Shown: piece by piece, positions 1-6,011 of the stretch
Layout of the letters: every line of letters starts with the position of its first letter
How positions within the stretch are numbered: position 1 is the first letter of the stretch
Assembly (NCBI GenBank): GCA_022567055.1
Contig: JADFHU010000346.1
Location: 1-6,296, forward strand
Length of the DNA: 6,296 nt
Direction: 5' to 3'
Source: Planctomycetota bacterium
Lineage (GTDB): Bacteria; Planctomycetota; Phycisphaerae; Sedimentisphaerales; Anaerobacaceae
Notes under the pieces: generated by a model
Database searches by the model: none
What the model was told of the DNA's origin: nothing
Seen by the model: the letters and a program-made list of their open reading frames with translations, nothing else
Position numbers and translations under genes: made by a program

Positions 1-2
1 TC

Positions 3-179
3 GAAGTCAAGTTAGATGCTGTTACGCTTGAACAGCCCCTTGGTTTTTTGGGTCATTTAGACGCGTTAGAGCTTGCCATAGGTGTCAAATCGCTTGTGGT
101 TAGAAAGGTTGACAGCTCCTCAGGTAGTAGTCTACTAGGTGCTACTGTCCGAATATCCACAATTTCTCCCTCTGCATAG
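3..179 (+). CDS. C-terminal end of a gene cut by the window edge, possibly PilO/GspM-like
   Basis: Reading the plus strand from base 3 gives 58 uninterrupted codons ending in TAG at 177-179, so the gene starts outside the window. The visible peptide begins EVKLDAVTLEQPLGFLGHLD, continues with an IGVKSLVVRKVD stretch and ends in ATVRISTISPSA. A short helix (FLGHLDALEL) followed by alternating beta-like strands resembles the C-terminal ferredoxin-like domain of type IV pilus PilO or type II secretion GspM proteins, which are inner-membrane alignment proteins. That is a pattern impression on a short fragment. The other two plus frames stop early here, which supports this frame. The gene converges on the minus-strand gene ending at 182, leaving two bases between the stop codons. 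I am fairly confident that it is coding and unsure of the family. Confidence 0.55.
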   Translation, partial: EVKLDAVTLEQPLGFLGHLDALELAIGVKSLVVRKVDSSSGSSLLGATVRISTISPSA

Positions 180-181
180 CT

Positions 182-2092
182 TTAGGGCCTCGGTTTGAGG
201 GTGATCTCTTCCATGAGGATGCCCAGGGGGTGCTCGTTGATGTATCCGATCCGGGGGCCGATGTGCTTTTTGATGGTCTGGTATTGGGGTAGCTTGCGAT
301 AGTCGAGCGTCTGGCCCAAGCCCTTGAACGCGGCGAGCCAATTCGGTGCGCCCGGATTCGTCTCTTGCGCGGCCTCTTTCAGTTTTTCGGAGGCCCGTTT
401 CGCCAGGAGCAGGGCCTGATCCCACAGGATTTCCGTGTAGACCTGTTCGTTGCGGTAGAAATAGGCCGATGCCTTGGCAGGCACATGTCGGCTGGCATGG
501 GTAAAGTGGGGATCGGAACTGAGGGCCGTGCGGGGTTTTTTTCCTTCGTCGCGAATCGCTTGCTCCGCCTGAGCTGTTTCAGCCAACACCATTCGATCAT
601 CGGCAAAGGTGACGGCCAGCTGCTTTGTAAGCGCAGGCCGGACCCCTTGCTGCAGAGGAATGAAGGGCGAGGGAAGGGGCATGGGCGGGAGGAGATAGAG
701 CGTGTGGTCCAGCAGGGTCCGCTGAAGATCGGGATCCATCGCTGCCACATAGGTCCGGTGCAGTCGGGCGAGACTGTTCTCCAGTCGTTCACTGTCATGT
801 GCGGCGATGCTCAGGAGGGTCTTTGAATTGTTGGGGTCGGCATAGGGCTTGTCCATACGCCAGCTCAAGAGGATCGGCGGGGCCATTTGTCCCAGGATGT
901 CCTGCCGCAGGTTCACGGCAGGTCGTCCATCCGCCTGTCCGGTGCGTGCCATGGCGCCCTCCGTGAAGAAGGTGACGTCAAGGCCCATCGTATCCTTGAC
1001 CATTTGGCAGATGGCATCATAGATCCCCGCGACGTCATGATTCGCCACGGCCAACATGATCGTGTCATCACCCAGCAGGCGGGCACTCGCTTTTAAGCTT
1101 GTGGGGCTCGGGCACAGCAGGGCGGGGATGCCTGTCTTGGGGCCGTGGATAGCGATTAACGAGCTGGTGCGTATATTTTCAAATCTGCCTGCTGCGAGGC
1201 GAGAGGCCATGGCAATGCCCTGAACGTTGCTCAGTCCCAGTTGATGTATGGCGTTCTCGAGCTGCCATCTTTGGGTTGAGGTCTTGGCCATGGCCAAGGC
1301 GAATTGCTTGAGCGGTTCTAGTTGCAGATAGGCAAAGGTATGATAGTCGGCAAACTGACGGGCAATCGCTGAAAATCCCTTAACCCCGGCCAGGCTTTTG
1401 GGGGTGCCGCGCCCCATCTGCATGATGACTCTCTCCGTGTGGGGGACGCTGGAGCCACAGATCAGATAACTGTCCTTGAAGCCGTAGCAAAAGGTCGACA
1501 AATCCATTTCGTTTTGCTCACCTTCGAGGATAACAAGTTCGACCCCCCGAACTCGTTTCTTCGTGCGTTTGACATCGCCCAGAGAGGCATTTCTGAGGAG
1601 GGCGTCGGCGATCCGTGCCGTCTCCTGGACATCCTTGCCCATGTCCGCCACCAGGACCATCTCAATATCAGGGACAATCTCGGTGGCCATCTTGCCGCTC
1701 GATGTTTGCCCTTGTGTACCTTTCAGCTCTATTTCCGCGGCCTCCAGGAAGACTTGGATGACACAACGTCCGTGCGGCACCGGAAATGTTTCCGGCGCCT
1801 GCTCCAGGTCGATTTCTCGCCAGAGTGCTTTGAGTTGCTTTTGCAGGAGCTGGCTGAGCTTGGCACGCGCTGCGGCTGTAAACGCCTTCATTGCCGGATC
1901 TTCGAAGAGTATGGCATAGTAGTAGGTCTGCTTGAAGGCCTTGATGAGTTCATCGACGGAATCGATCACCAGCACGAAGGCCACTTCTTCCGGCACCATT
2001 TTTGCGGAATCGAGGATGCGGGCAGACGTGGTCTCTGTCAGGGCTAGTCCGGCAACGACCACCAGGATGAGTGCGCTATATCGTCTGGACAT
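182..2092 (-). CDS. Large secreted protein, DUF3352-like planctomycete type, function unknown
   Basis: The gene encodes 636 residues. An upstream in-frame start would add 100 residues, but they are low-complexity (rich in S, P and T) and overlap the preceding protease gene. I chose the ATG at 2092 because a Sec signal peptide follows at once (MSRRYSALILVVVAGLALTE, likely cleaved near residue 24) and an AAAGG ribosome site sits 6 bases upstream. Just after the signal comes a motif of the form 'VPEEVAFVLVIDSVDELIKA' and a predicted long helix. The C-terminus carries LPQYQTIKKHIGPRIGYINE followed by a short strand. Openings of the type 'P-x-x-A-x-x-hydrophobic-D-S' and endings of the type 'L-P-x-x-x-x-I-x-K-x-x-G-x-x-x-G-Y' recur in large exported planctomycete proteins, some annotated DUF3352. 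I see no catalytic motif. The start lies 37 bases downstream of the HtrA-like gene on the same strand, so the two are probably co-transcribed and act outside the inner membrane. Confidence 0.8.
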   Translation of the reverse strand: MSRRYSALILVVVAGLALTETTSARILDSAKMVPEEVAFVLVIDSVDELIKAFKQTYYYAILFEDPAMKAFTAAARAKLSQLLQKQLKALWREIDLEQAPETFPVPHGRCVIQVFLEAAEIELKGTQGQTSSGKMATEIVPDIEMVLVADMGKDVQETARIADALLRNASLGDVKRTKKRVRGVELVILEGEQNEMDLSTFCYGFKDSYLICGSSVPHTERVIMQMGRGTPKSLAGVKGFSAIARQFADYHTFAYLQLEPLKQFALAMAKTSTQRWQLENAIHQLGLSNVQGIAMASRLAAGRFENIRTSSLIAIHGPKTGIPALLCPSPTSLKASARLLGDDTIMLAVANHDVAGIYDAICQMVKDTMGLDVTFFTEGAMARTGQADGRPAVNLRQDILGQMAPPILLSWRMDKPYADPNNSKTLLSIAAHDSERLENSLARLHRTYVAAMDPDLQRTLLDHTLYLLPPMPLPSPFIPLQQGVRPALTKQLAVTFADDRMVLAETAQAEQAIRDEGKKPRTALSSDPHFTHASRHVPAKASAYFYRNEQVYTEILWDQALLLAKRASEKLKEAAQETNPGAPNWLAAFKGLGQTLDYRKLPQYQTIKKHIGPRIGYINEHPLGILMEEITLKPRP

Positions 2093-2129
2093 GGAGGACC
2101 TTTCGGGGATCAAACGGAGTGCCGGCCCC

Positions 2130-3104
2130 TTAGTCGGGGACCGTTGGCCGGGGATCCCGTTTTTTTCGGGGCCCCGGCTGGAGATAACGATATCCGGAGT
2201 TGGGGTTGTCTTCATTGAAGGCGAAGGCGTCCCAATTGTCGACGAAACGTTTGACGACGTCGACGGGAATGGCGAAATTGAGTCCCCCGAGGTAGAGATA
2301 GCCCATGGACGTGACGCCGATGACCTCGCCTTTAAGATTGAAGAGGGGTCCTCCGGAATTACCCGGATTGATGGCTGTGGTGGTCTGGACATAGAGTCGG
2401 CCGCTGTGATTGCGATTCACGGCCGACACGATGCCCTGGCTGACGCTGCGGGTCAGACCCAATGGATTGCCGATCGCGAATACAGATTCGCCGGCTTCGA
2501 TCTGGTTAGCGTCCCCCAGATACACGTGTTTGAAGGGTTCGGAGGCATCCTCGATCTTGAGCAGGGCCAGGTCTTCGAAGGGATTGAGGGCAATGATCTT
2601 GACCTGCTTGTATTGCTGCTGCTCGAAACCCGTGCCGGTCTCGTGGAACACCGTGATTTTGATGTGGGTTTCATTGGCGATCACATGATAGTTGGTGACG
2701 ATGTAGCCCCTTTCGTTAATCATGAATCCACTGCCCAGTGAAACGGGACAACTGACCAATACCACGGCCTCTGCAAATCGTTTCGTGTTTGCTTCGATCG
2801 AGGTTCTTGTCAAGCCGGCGCTGTAATGCATCCTATCCGTGCTGGGTTGCGGCAGGAGCGTCTCTCCGGGCGAGGACCGGGGATCCTCATGTTCGGGCGT
2901 CTGCTTCAAGATCTCCACGATCTCCGAGCGGGGCAGGCGCAGGATGTCGAAACCGAGGTCACAGAAGATAACATCCTTATCGGACTTGATGATGCTGGCA
3001 GACAGCTCTTGTCCGCCTTTTAATCTGATTGTCTCGGCAGGAGTAACCGAAGACAGGAGGACAAGCACTAAAACGGGGAATGCCCATGATATTTTCGATT
3101 GCAT
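2130..3104 (-). CDS. Exported HtrA/DegP-type trypsin-like serine protease without PDZ domain
   Basis: The gene encodes 324 residues. Residues 1-23 are a signal peptide (hydrophobic VLVLVLLSSV, probable cleavage after TPA). Residues 24-65 form a small beta-rich domain (TIRLKGGQELSASI to LPRSEIVEI) of a kind common in planctomycete envelope proteins. Residues 105-290 are a trypsin-fold protease with a full catalytic triad: His140 in TNYHV, Asp178 in EDLALLKI, and Ser250 in INPGNSGGPLFN. SLGSGFMINERGYIVTNYH and AIGNPLGL are standard HtrA-family signatures. The protein ends about 35 residues after the protease domain in a basic, proline-rich tail (GPRKKRDPRPTVPD), so the C-terminal PDZ domains of classical DegP/DegS are absent. 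The family degrades or processes misfolded proteins in the periplasm; the substrate here is unknown. The start at 3104 is preceded by AGAGG at 9 bases. It is the first gene of a likely two-gene operon with the secreted protein downstream. Confidence 0.93.
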   Translation of the reverse strand: MQSKISWAFPVLVLVLLSSVTPAETIRLKGGQELSASIIKSDKDVIFCDLGFDILRLPRSEIVEILKQTPEHEDPRSSPGETLLPQPSTDRMHYSAGLTRTSIEANTKRFAEAVVLVSCPVSLGSGFMINERGYIVTNYHVIANETHIKITVFHETGTGFEQQQYKQVKIIALNPFEDLALLKIEDASEPFKHVYLGDANQIEAGESVFAIGNPLGLTRSVSQGIVSAVNRNHSGRLYVQTTTAINPGNSGGPLFNLKGEVIGVTSMGYLYLGGLNFAIPVDVVKRFVDNWDAFAFNEDNPNSGYRYLQPGPRKKRDPRPTVPD

Positions 3105-3235
3105 TCTATGTAACCTCTCTGTCTAGCAGTACGTTGTCTTGCATAGAAACCCCAGTTTTCATATACTGATGCGGCATTCGTCGGTCTGGTGTTCGATTAT
3201 ACAGTATCAGGAATCACATAAGCAAGCGAGACACA
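3105..3235. promoter_or_regulatory. Divergent intergenic region, probable back-to-back promoters
   Basis: This 131-base region lies between the starts of the minus-strand protease and the plus-strand fusion ORF, so it should contain promoters for both. It is clearly more AT-rich than the flanking genes. TATACA at 3198-3203 could be a plus-strand -10 element, and TATATG (minus strand, 3160-3165) a minus-strand one. Neither has a convincing TTGACA-like -35 at 16-18 bases. The plus gene has only a weak purine stretch (AGCGAG) before its ATG, while the minus gene has AGAGG. The region's role is inferred from gene orientation. Confidence 0.45.
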
Positions 3236-5080
3236 ATGATAGGTCCTAAGCGAAGCGTAAGTTGTTTCCGTAAATTGCTCTTATTGTTCCCGTTTTTCGC
3301 TGCCGTGTGGATGTCTGTCGCCGCCGAAGAGGCGGACTCGGGGGCCGAGTACGGCTTTAAGGCGATGGAGATCCTTAAGCTCGATTGGGACCTGGGTCCG
3401 CCGCTCTGCTGTGATATCAACGGGGATGGTTTGAATGACATTGTCGTCGTAAACAATCGTAAATCTCGTATTGAGCTTCTGTTACAGAAGGCCGACTACC
3501 AGGCCGACTTCCAGGGCGACTCGGTGAGCCAGGAGGTTGCGGACCAGACCAATCCCAACGACTTCATCGGAAATGACACGTTTTGGCGCTACAAGCTGGT
3601 GCACTATCCCCTGGACGTCTCGGTCACCAGTCTGCTCGTCTCGGACCTGAATGGAGAGGGTCGACAGGATATGGTCTACCTCTGTCCGGAAGGTCTGAGA
3701 ATCGTCTATCAGGAGGCATCGGACACGGATGCCGCCTCGGGGGACATGACAGAACCGAAGTGGCGTCCAGAAATCAGCTTTGACATCGAGGACGCCCTGA
3801 AAACCGCCAAATCTTTGGACGGCGGTGATCTCAATCATGACGGTCGTGTGGATCTGGTGGTGTTGGCTGCCGGCGGCTACTACCTCTGTTTACAGAACGA
3901 GGCGGGCGATTTTGAAAAGCCTGTCAAGCACTTCAGCACCTCCGACGCCATCCGCCACTTGGAGATAGGTGACATTGATGGTGACGGTCTTGACGACTTG
4001 GTGCTGTTTGTCGGTGACGACGTTCGCTTTCCTCTACGCGTACGGCTGCAGGACGACGACGGTGCCCTGGGAACGGGCCGCGAGCCGACGCCGCCAACTT
4101 CCGGGCAGGAGCCCACGACCCGCAAGCTGCTGCCGGCCGACGGCCGCACCGAATGGTTCCAGTTCAAGGGCATGGCGTGGGAAGATGTGATTGCGCATTA
4201 CGCCGAGCGGATCGGCAAGCCGCTGCTAACGGATCCGGACGAGATCAGCATCGGGGGAGAGCTTACCTACATCAGCAAGCGCAAGTTCACAAAGCAAGAG
4301 GCGATTGACGAGCTCAATCTGTTGCTTCATCGAAAGGACTGGCGTTTTGTCGAGACCGAATTCCACATCTTCGCCGTGCCGCTGTCGGAGATGCCGGAAC
4401 ACGTCAAGATCGAGCGAACCTACGACTCCAGATCCGGCTTCGAGAAAGAGAACCTGCGCGACATGGAGTACGCCGCGGTCTACATGAAAATTGAGGACCG
4501 GCAGGCTCAGGACGTGGTCGAGACGTTCGGGGATGCGATTCCGGACTACGGCCGCATGAGCGTGGTGGGCAAATCGAACAAGATCAAGATTCTGGCGTTG
4601 GCCAAGGATCTGCGCAAGCTCTTTTCGCTGTACGACATGATCGATCTGGACGAGTACAACAAATATGGAGCTCCCACCATCTGGGCCCGTATCGCGGCTC
4701 CGGGTAGGAAGTGGGCCACCCTCTTGGCGAACCGGGGCTGTAGAGGAAAGTGCACCTTCTGCCAAGTCAGCTACATGATGGGTCAGGGAGTTAGAAGCAG
4801 GTCCGTCAGCGATGTGATCGACGAAATCCTTTACCTCTACCACGAACAGGGTGTTCGTCACCTGGAAATTGTGGACGACGATTTTCTCGGCAACCGCGAG
4901 CAAACGCTCGAGCTGCTGCACACCTGGGCTGGACTCAATTTGGATTTGACCTACTCCATCGGGTCAGGGGTCTTAGCCATCCAGATTGATGAAGAAATTG
5001 CCCAAGCCATGTCCGACGCCGGCTGCATCATCGGGCTCAGCAGCAGCGGCTATCCAAGATGGCGCCCCCGGTTGGATTAA
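3236..5080 (+). CDS. Mosaic ORF: FG-GAP repeats + secretin N-domain-like + truncated radical SAM
   Basis: The ORF encodes 614 residues that read as three unrelated proteins. Residues 1-30 are a signal peptide (LLLLFPFFAAVWMSVAA). Residues 31-279 contain four calcium-binding FG-GAP/VCBS loops: DINGDGLND (60-68), DLNGEGRQD (137-145), DLNHDGRVD (198-206) and DIDGDGLDD (246-254). After GALG at 279 the character changes to a proline-rich linker and a secretin N-domain-like part (about 300-470). From about 474 it becomes a radical SAM domain with CRGKCTFC (Cys502, 506, 509), breaking off after AMSDAGC (597). The last ~17 residues are encoded by the tandem repeat array and match no domain. Radical SAM enzymes need a reducing cytoplasm for their 4Fe-4S cluster, so this part behind a signal peptide makes little functional sense. 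I infer a chimera by recombination or assembly, or a decayed mosaic gene. The start is the only ATG placed directly before the signal peptide. Confidence 0.6.
   Translation: MIGPKRSVSCFRKLLLLFPFFAAVWMSVAAEEADSGAEYGFKAMEILKLDWDLGPPLCCDINGDGLNDIVVVNNRKSRIELLLQKADYQADFQGDSVSQEVADQTNPNDFIGNDTFWRYKLVHYPLDVSVTSLLVSDLNGEGRQDMVYLCPEGLRIVYQEASDTDAASGDMTEPKWRPEISFDIEDALKTAKSLDGGDLNHDGRVDLVVLAAGGYYLCLQNEAGDFEKPVKHFSTSDAIRHLEIGDIDGDGLDDLVLFVGDDVRFPLRVRLQDDDGALGTGREPTPPTSGQEPTTRKLLPADGRTEWFQFKGMAWEDVIAHYAERIGKPLLTDPDEISIGGELTYISKRKFTKQEAIDELNLLLHRKDWRFVETEFHIFAVPLSEMPEHVKIERTYDSRSGFEKENLRDMEYAAVYMKIEDRQAQDVVETFGDAIPDYGRMSVVGKSNKIKILALAKDLRKLFSLYDMIDLDEYNKYGAPTIWARIAAPGRKWATLLANRGCRGKCTFCQVSYMMGQGVRSRSVSDVIDEILYLYHEQGVRHLEIVDDDFLGNREQTLELLHTWAGLNLDLTYSIGSGVLAIQIDEEIAQAMSDAGCIIGLSSSGYPRWRPRLD
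4070..4654 (+). other. Module: secretin N-domain-like segment inside the mosaic ORF
   Basis: Residues ~300-385 (EWFQFKGMAWEDVIAHYAER to FHIFAVPLSEMP) follow the pattern 'F-x-F-x-x-x-x-W-x-x-V-I-x-x-x-A-x-x-x-G-x-x-L', then a short strand and an 'A-L-D-x-L-N-x-x-L-x-x-x' helix. That is the pattern of the STN/N0-type domain of secretins. Residues ~405-470 (EYAAVYMKIEDRQAQDVVET to NKIKILALAKDLRKLFSLYD) resemble an N1 (NolW-type) beta-alpha-beta module. In secretins these precede a pore-forming barrel, which is missing. The left boundary (GALG, 4061-4072) and right boundary (about LDE, 4646-4654) are estimated from the change in protein character. Confidence 0.55.
4655..5029 (+). other. Module: N-terminal part of a radical SAM enzyme inside the mosaic ORF
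   Basis: From YNKYGAPTIWARIA (residue 474) the ORF reads like the B12-binding-associated radical SAM family: a Y-x-K-x-G lead-in, then ANRGCRGKCTFCQVS with the CX3CX2C cluster-binding cysteines, VSDVIDEILYLYHEQGVRHL as the first helix-strand pair, and VDDDFLGN as the second strand. SIGSGVLAIQ and the helix ending AQAMSDAGCI follow. The remaining half of the barrel, normally continuing with an 'I-G-x-E-S/T-G' strand, is absent because the repeat array begins at this point. No cobalamin-binding domain lies upstream. I regard it as a gene fragment, not a working enzyme. Confidence 0.75.
5010..5029 (+). repeat. 20-base perfect direct repeat, left copy (right copy 5220-5239)
   Basis: Bases 5010-5029 and 5220-5239 are identical over 20 bases, and the flanking bases differ on both sides. 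The left copy encodes MSDAGCI of the radical SAM fragment. The right copy is the first conserved motif of repeat unit B. The end of the radical SAM homology coincides with this shared word, so the join was made either by recombination at short homology or by an assembler at a shared k-mer. Confidence 0.9.
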
Positions 5081-5217
5081 CACGGGCGGACTCTGCGCTG
5101 ACAACGGCCCGGCCGGGGACGCCGCGACTGCTCGCTACGTTACCGGCCGGGGGTACTCAGAAGCGGGCAGAAGAGAGTCCTGAGGACTCCAGTCGCAGTT
5201 TACCACGGTCGCAACAT
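5018..5217 (+). repeat. Structured repeat unit A (first of three tandem copies)
   Basis: The unit opens with GCCGGCTGCATC (5018-5029) and a GGGCTCAGCAGC stretch also found in unit C. Stem P1: 5061-5071 pairs with 5113-5123 (10 of 11 pairs), capped by a variable hairpin (5083-5087 with 5107-5111). Directly abutting is a three-way junction. Closing stem P2: 5124-5129 with 5191-5196. Stem P3: 5130-5135 with 5163-5168 (one G-T wobble), enclosing a small hairpin (5141-5144 with 5152-5155). Hairpin P4: 5175-5180 with 5184-5189, three-base loop. The core ends in CAGTTTACCA. The mosaic ORF stops inside the P1 loop at 5080. ORFs through the unit look like chance products; I favour a non-coding structured element. 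Strand is uncertain: wobbles in P3 favour plus, C-A oppositions in P1 favour minus. Confidence 0.75.
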
Positions 5218-5219
5218 TG

Positions 5220-5416
5220 TGTCCGACGCCGGCTGCATCCGTACAGGCACGTGCTGGAGCAAACGGATGGCGCCCCCGGCCATTGCGTGCCGGTGCATTT
5301 AATGGTCCGAGGACGCCGCGACTACCCGCGCGATCGCGCCGTCCTATTGCGCGAGGGGTACTTACCGCGCGGGCAGAGGCTTGTAGCCTCAGTCGCAGCA
5401 CACCATTTTACAGGAA
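5220..5416 (+). repeat. Structured repeat unit B (second tandem copy)
   Basis: The unit has the same order of elements as unit A. The opening motif GCCGGCTGCATCCGT lies at 5228-5242. A 6-base stem (5237-5242 with 5263-5268) abuts P1 (5269-5279 with 5307-5317, 9 of 11 pairs), which is capped by CCATT/AATGG (5280-5284 with 5301-5305). P2: 5318-5323 with 5391-5396. P3: 5325-5332 with 5366-5373, all eight pairs, enclosing P3a (5334-5339 with 5349-5354, nine-base loop). P4: GAGGCT at 5376-5381 with AGCCTC at 5385-5390, three-base loop. The core ends in CAGCACACCA. P3a and P4 differ in sequence from units A and C while pairing is kept. Confidence 0.78.
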
Positions 5417-5648
5417 CAGCCCGCATCCGTGGGCTCAATTAATGCTGGGGCGGTATCGCTGGCTATCGGCTCAGCAGCGGCGGCTATACAAGATGGCGCC
5501 CCCGGCTCGGGAGTCTCAGCCTCGGAGCCCTGCGAAGTGACCGAGGCCGATCGTGCCGAGGACGCCGGCGATTGCCCGCGCGGCCGTCTTAGGGGATGAC
5601 GGCTAGAGGAGCGGGCAGAGGTTGGGACCTCAGTCGCAGGTTACCAGA
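5417..5648 (+). repeat. Structured repeat unit C (third tandem copy, longest)
   Basis: The unit opens with a shortened motif, GCCCGCATCCGTGGGCTCA (5419-5437), whose GCCC and GGGC can pair. It carries about 35 extra bases before the GGCTCAGCAGCGG block shared with unit A. P1: 5495-5505 with 5556-5566, capped by CCTCGG/CCGAGG (5520-5525 with 5541-5546). P2: 5568-5573 with 5632-5637, with one G-T wobble replacing a G-C pair. P3: 5574-5579 with 5611-5616. P3a: 5583-5588 with 5598-5603, nine-base loop. P4: GAGGT at 5618-5622 with ACCTC at 5627-5631, four-base loop. The core ends in CAGGTTACCA. One inserted G sits between P1 and P2 compared with the other units. Confidence 0.78.
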
Positions 5649-5963
5649 TCACTCAAAAGTTTCACCCACCGGCTGCATCTGTGTGTCGACAGGACCGAGC
5701 GCATCCCCGAGCGCATCCCAGTCAACGCCCGGATACGGATCAACGTACTCCTCCGGATACGGATCACCGTACTCCCACGGCAACTCGGGAGGCGAAGTTA
5801 CCTTGACAGGCGGAAACACCTTGACACCGGGCGGAAACATCTTGACGCTGGGCGGCTCGCTCGTGTCGCTGGTGTCTTCCTCGCTCGTGCCGCAGGTGCC
5901 ACCAAGCGCGAGAATCAGCGCAGCGCTCAAGGCCAGAGTCCGAAGTGCATCGATACGCCGCAT
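5649..5963 (-). CDS. Small secreted proline-rich protein, function unknown
   Basis: The gene encodes 104 residues, and I do not recognise a family. Residues 1-21 look like a signal sequence (MRRIDALRTLALSAALILAL, basic start then hydrophobic core). GGTC follows, with Cys24 at a position that could be lipidated, but GGTC is not a standard lipobox, so a lipoprotein is only possible. The mature part is acidic and proline-rich: a linker of S, T, E and D, two near-repeats of VK(M/V)FPP, then two DPYP motifs (WEYGDPYPEEYVDPYPG). This suggests an unstructured surface or periplasmic peptide. The start is supported by a strong AAGGGGGG ribosome site five bases upstream. The gene ends within the spacer after repeat unit C. 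It may belong to the same minus-strand transcript as the small ORF upstream (78 bases between them). Confidence 0.68.
   Translation of the reverse strand: MRRIDALRTLALSAALILALGGTCGTSEEDTSDTSEPPSVKMFPPGVKVFPPVKVTSPPELPWEYGDPYPEEYVDPYPGVDWDALGDALGPVDTQMQPVGETFE
5650..5690 (+). repeat. Partial repeat start, left flank of the small-gene segment
   Basis: ACTCAAAAG followed by ACCGGCTGCATCTGTG (5668-5683) stands about 20 bases after the end of unit C. That is where a fourth unit would begin, and it resembles the opening motif of units A and B. The rest of the unit is missing. The stretch lies inside the 3' end of the small minus-strand gene. A similar ACTCAAA plus CCGGCTGCACCCGTG combination occurs at 6014-6039. 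The match is short, so chance cannot be excluded. Confidence 0.45.
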
Positions 5964-5968
5964 ATTGT

Positions 5969-5976
5969 CCCCCCTT
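5969..5976 (-). promoter_or_regulatory. Strong ribosome binding site of the small secreted-protein gene
   Basis: On the minus strand AAGGGGGG precedes the ATG at 5963 by five bases. It is the strongest Shine-Dalgarno-like sequence in the window and fixes the start of the 104-residue gene, which otherwise rests only on its signal-like N-terminus. Confidence 0.7.
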
Positions 5977-6011
5977 AATGTTTCAGCGCTCGACCATACC
6001 CGATCTAGGTG

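Noticed and set aside
177..184. Shared bidirectional terminator between the convergent genes
   Set aside because: Only two bases separate the stop codons and I see no stable hairpin with a T-run around them.
1439..2047. 202-codon plus-strand ORF opposite the large secreted-protein gene
   Set aside because: It is antisense to a gene with a signal peptide and family features. The protein shows no start context or domain.
2092..2392. Upstream extension of the 636-residue gene to a 736-residue ORF starting at 2392
   Set aside because: The added 100 residues are low-complexity, overlap the protease coding region in another frame, and would bury a clear signal peptide at residue 101.
5059..5442. 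127-codon plus-strand ORF through repeat units A and B, and a 107-codon ORF at 5217-5540
   Set aside because: The reading frames are not preserved between the repeat units, the products are arginine/proline-rich without recognisable domains, and GC-rich sequence gives long chance ORFs.
5018..5650. CRISPR array
   Set aside because: The repeated blocks are diverged, scattered within ~200-base units and lack short identical repeats with uniform spacers. No cas gene is present.
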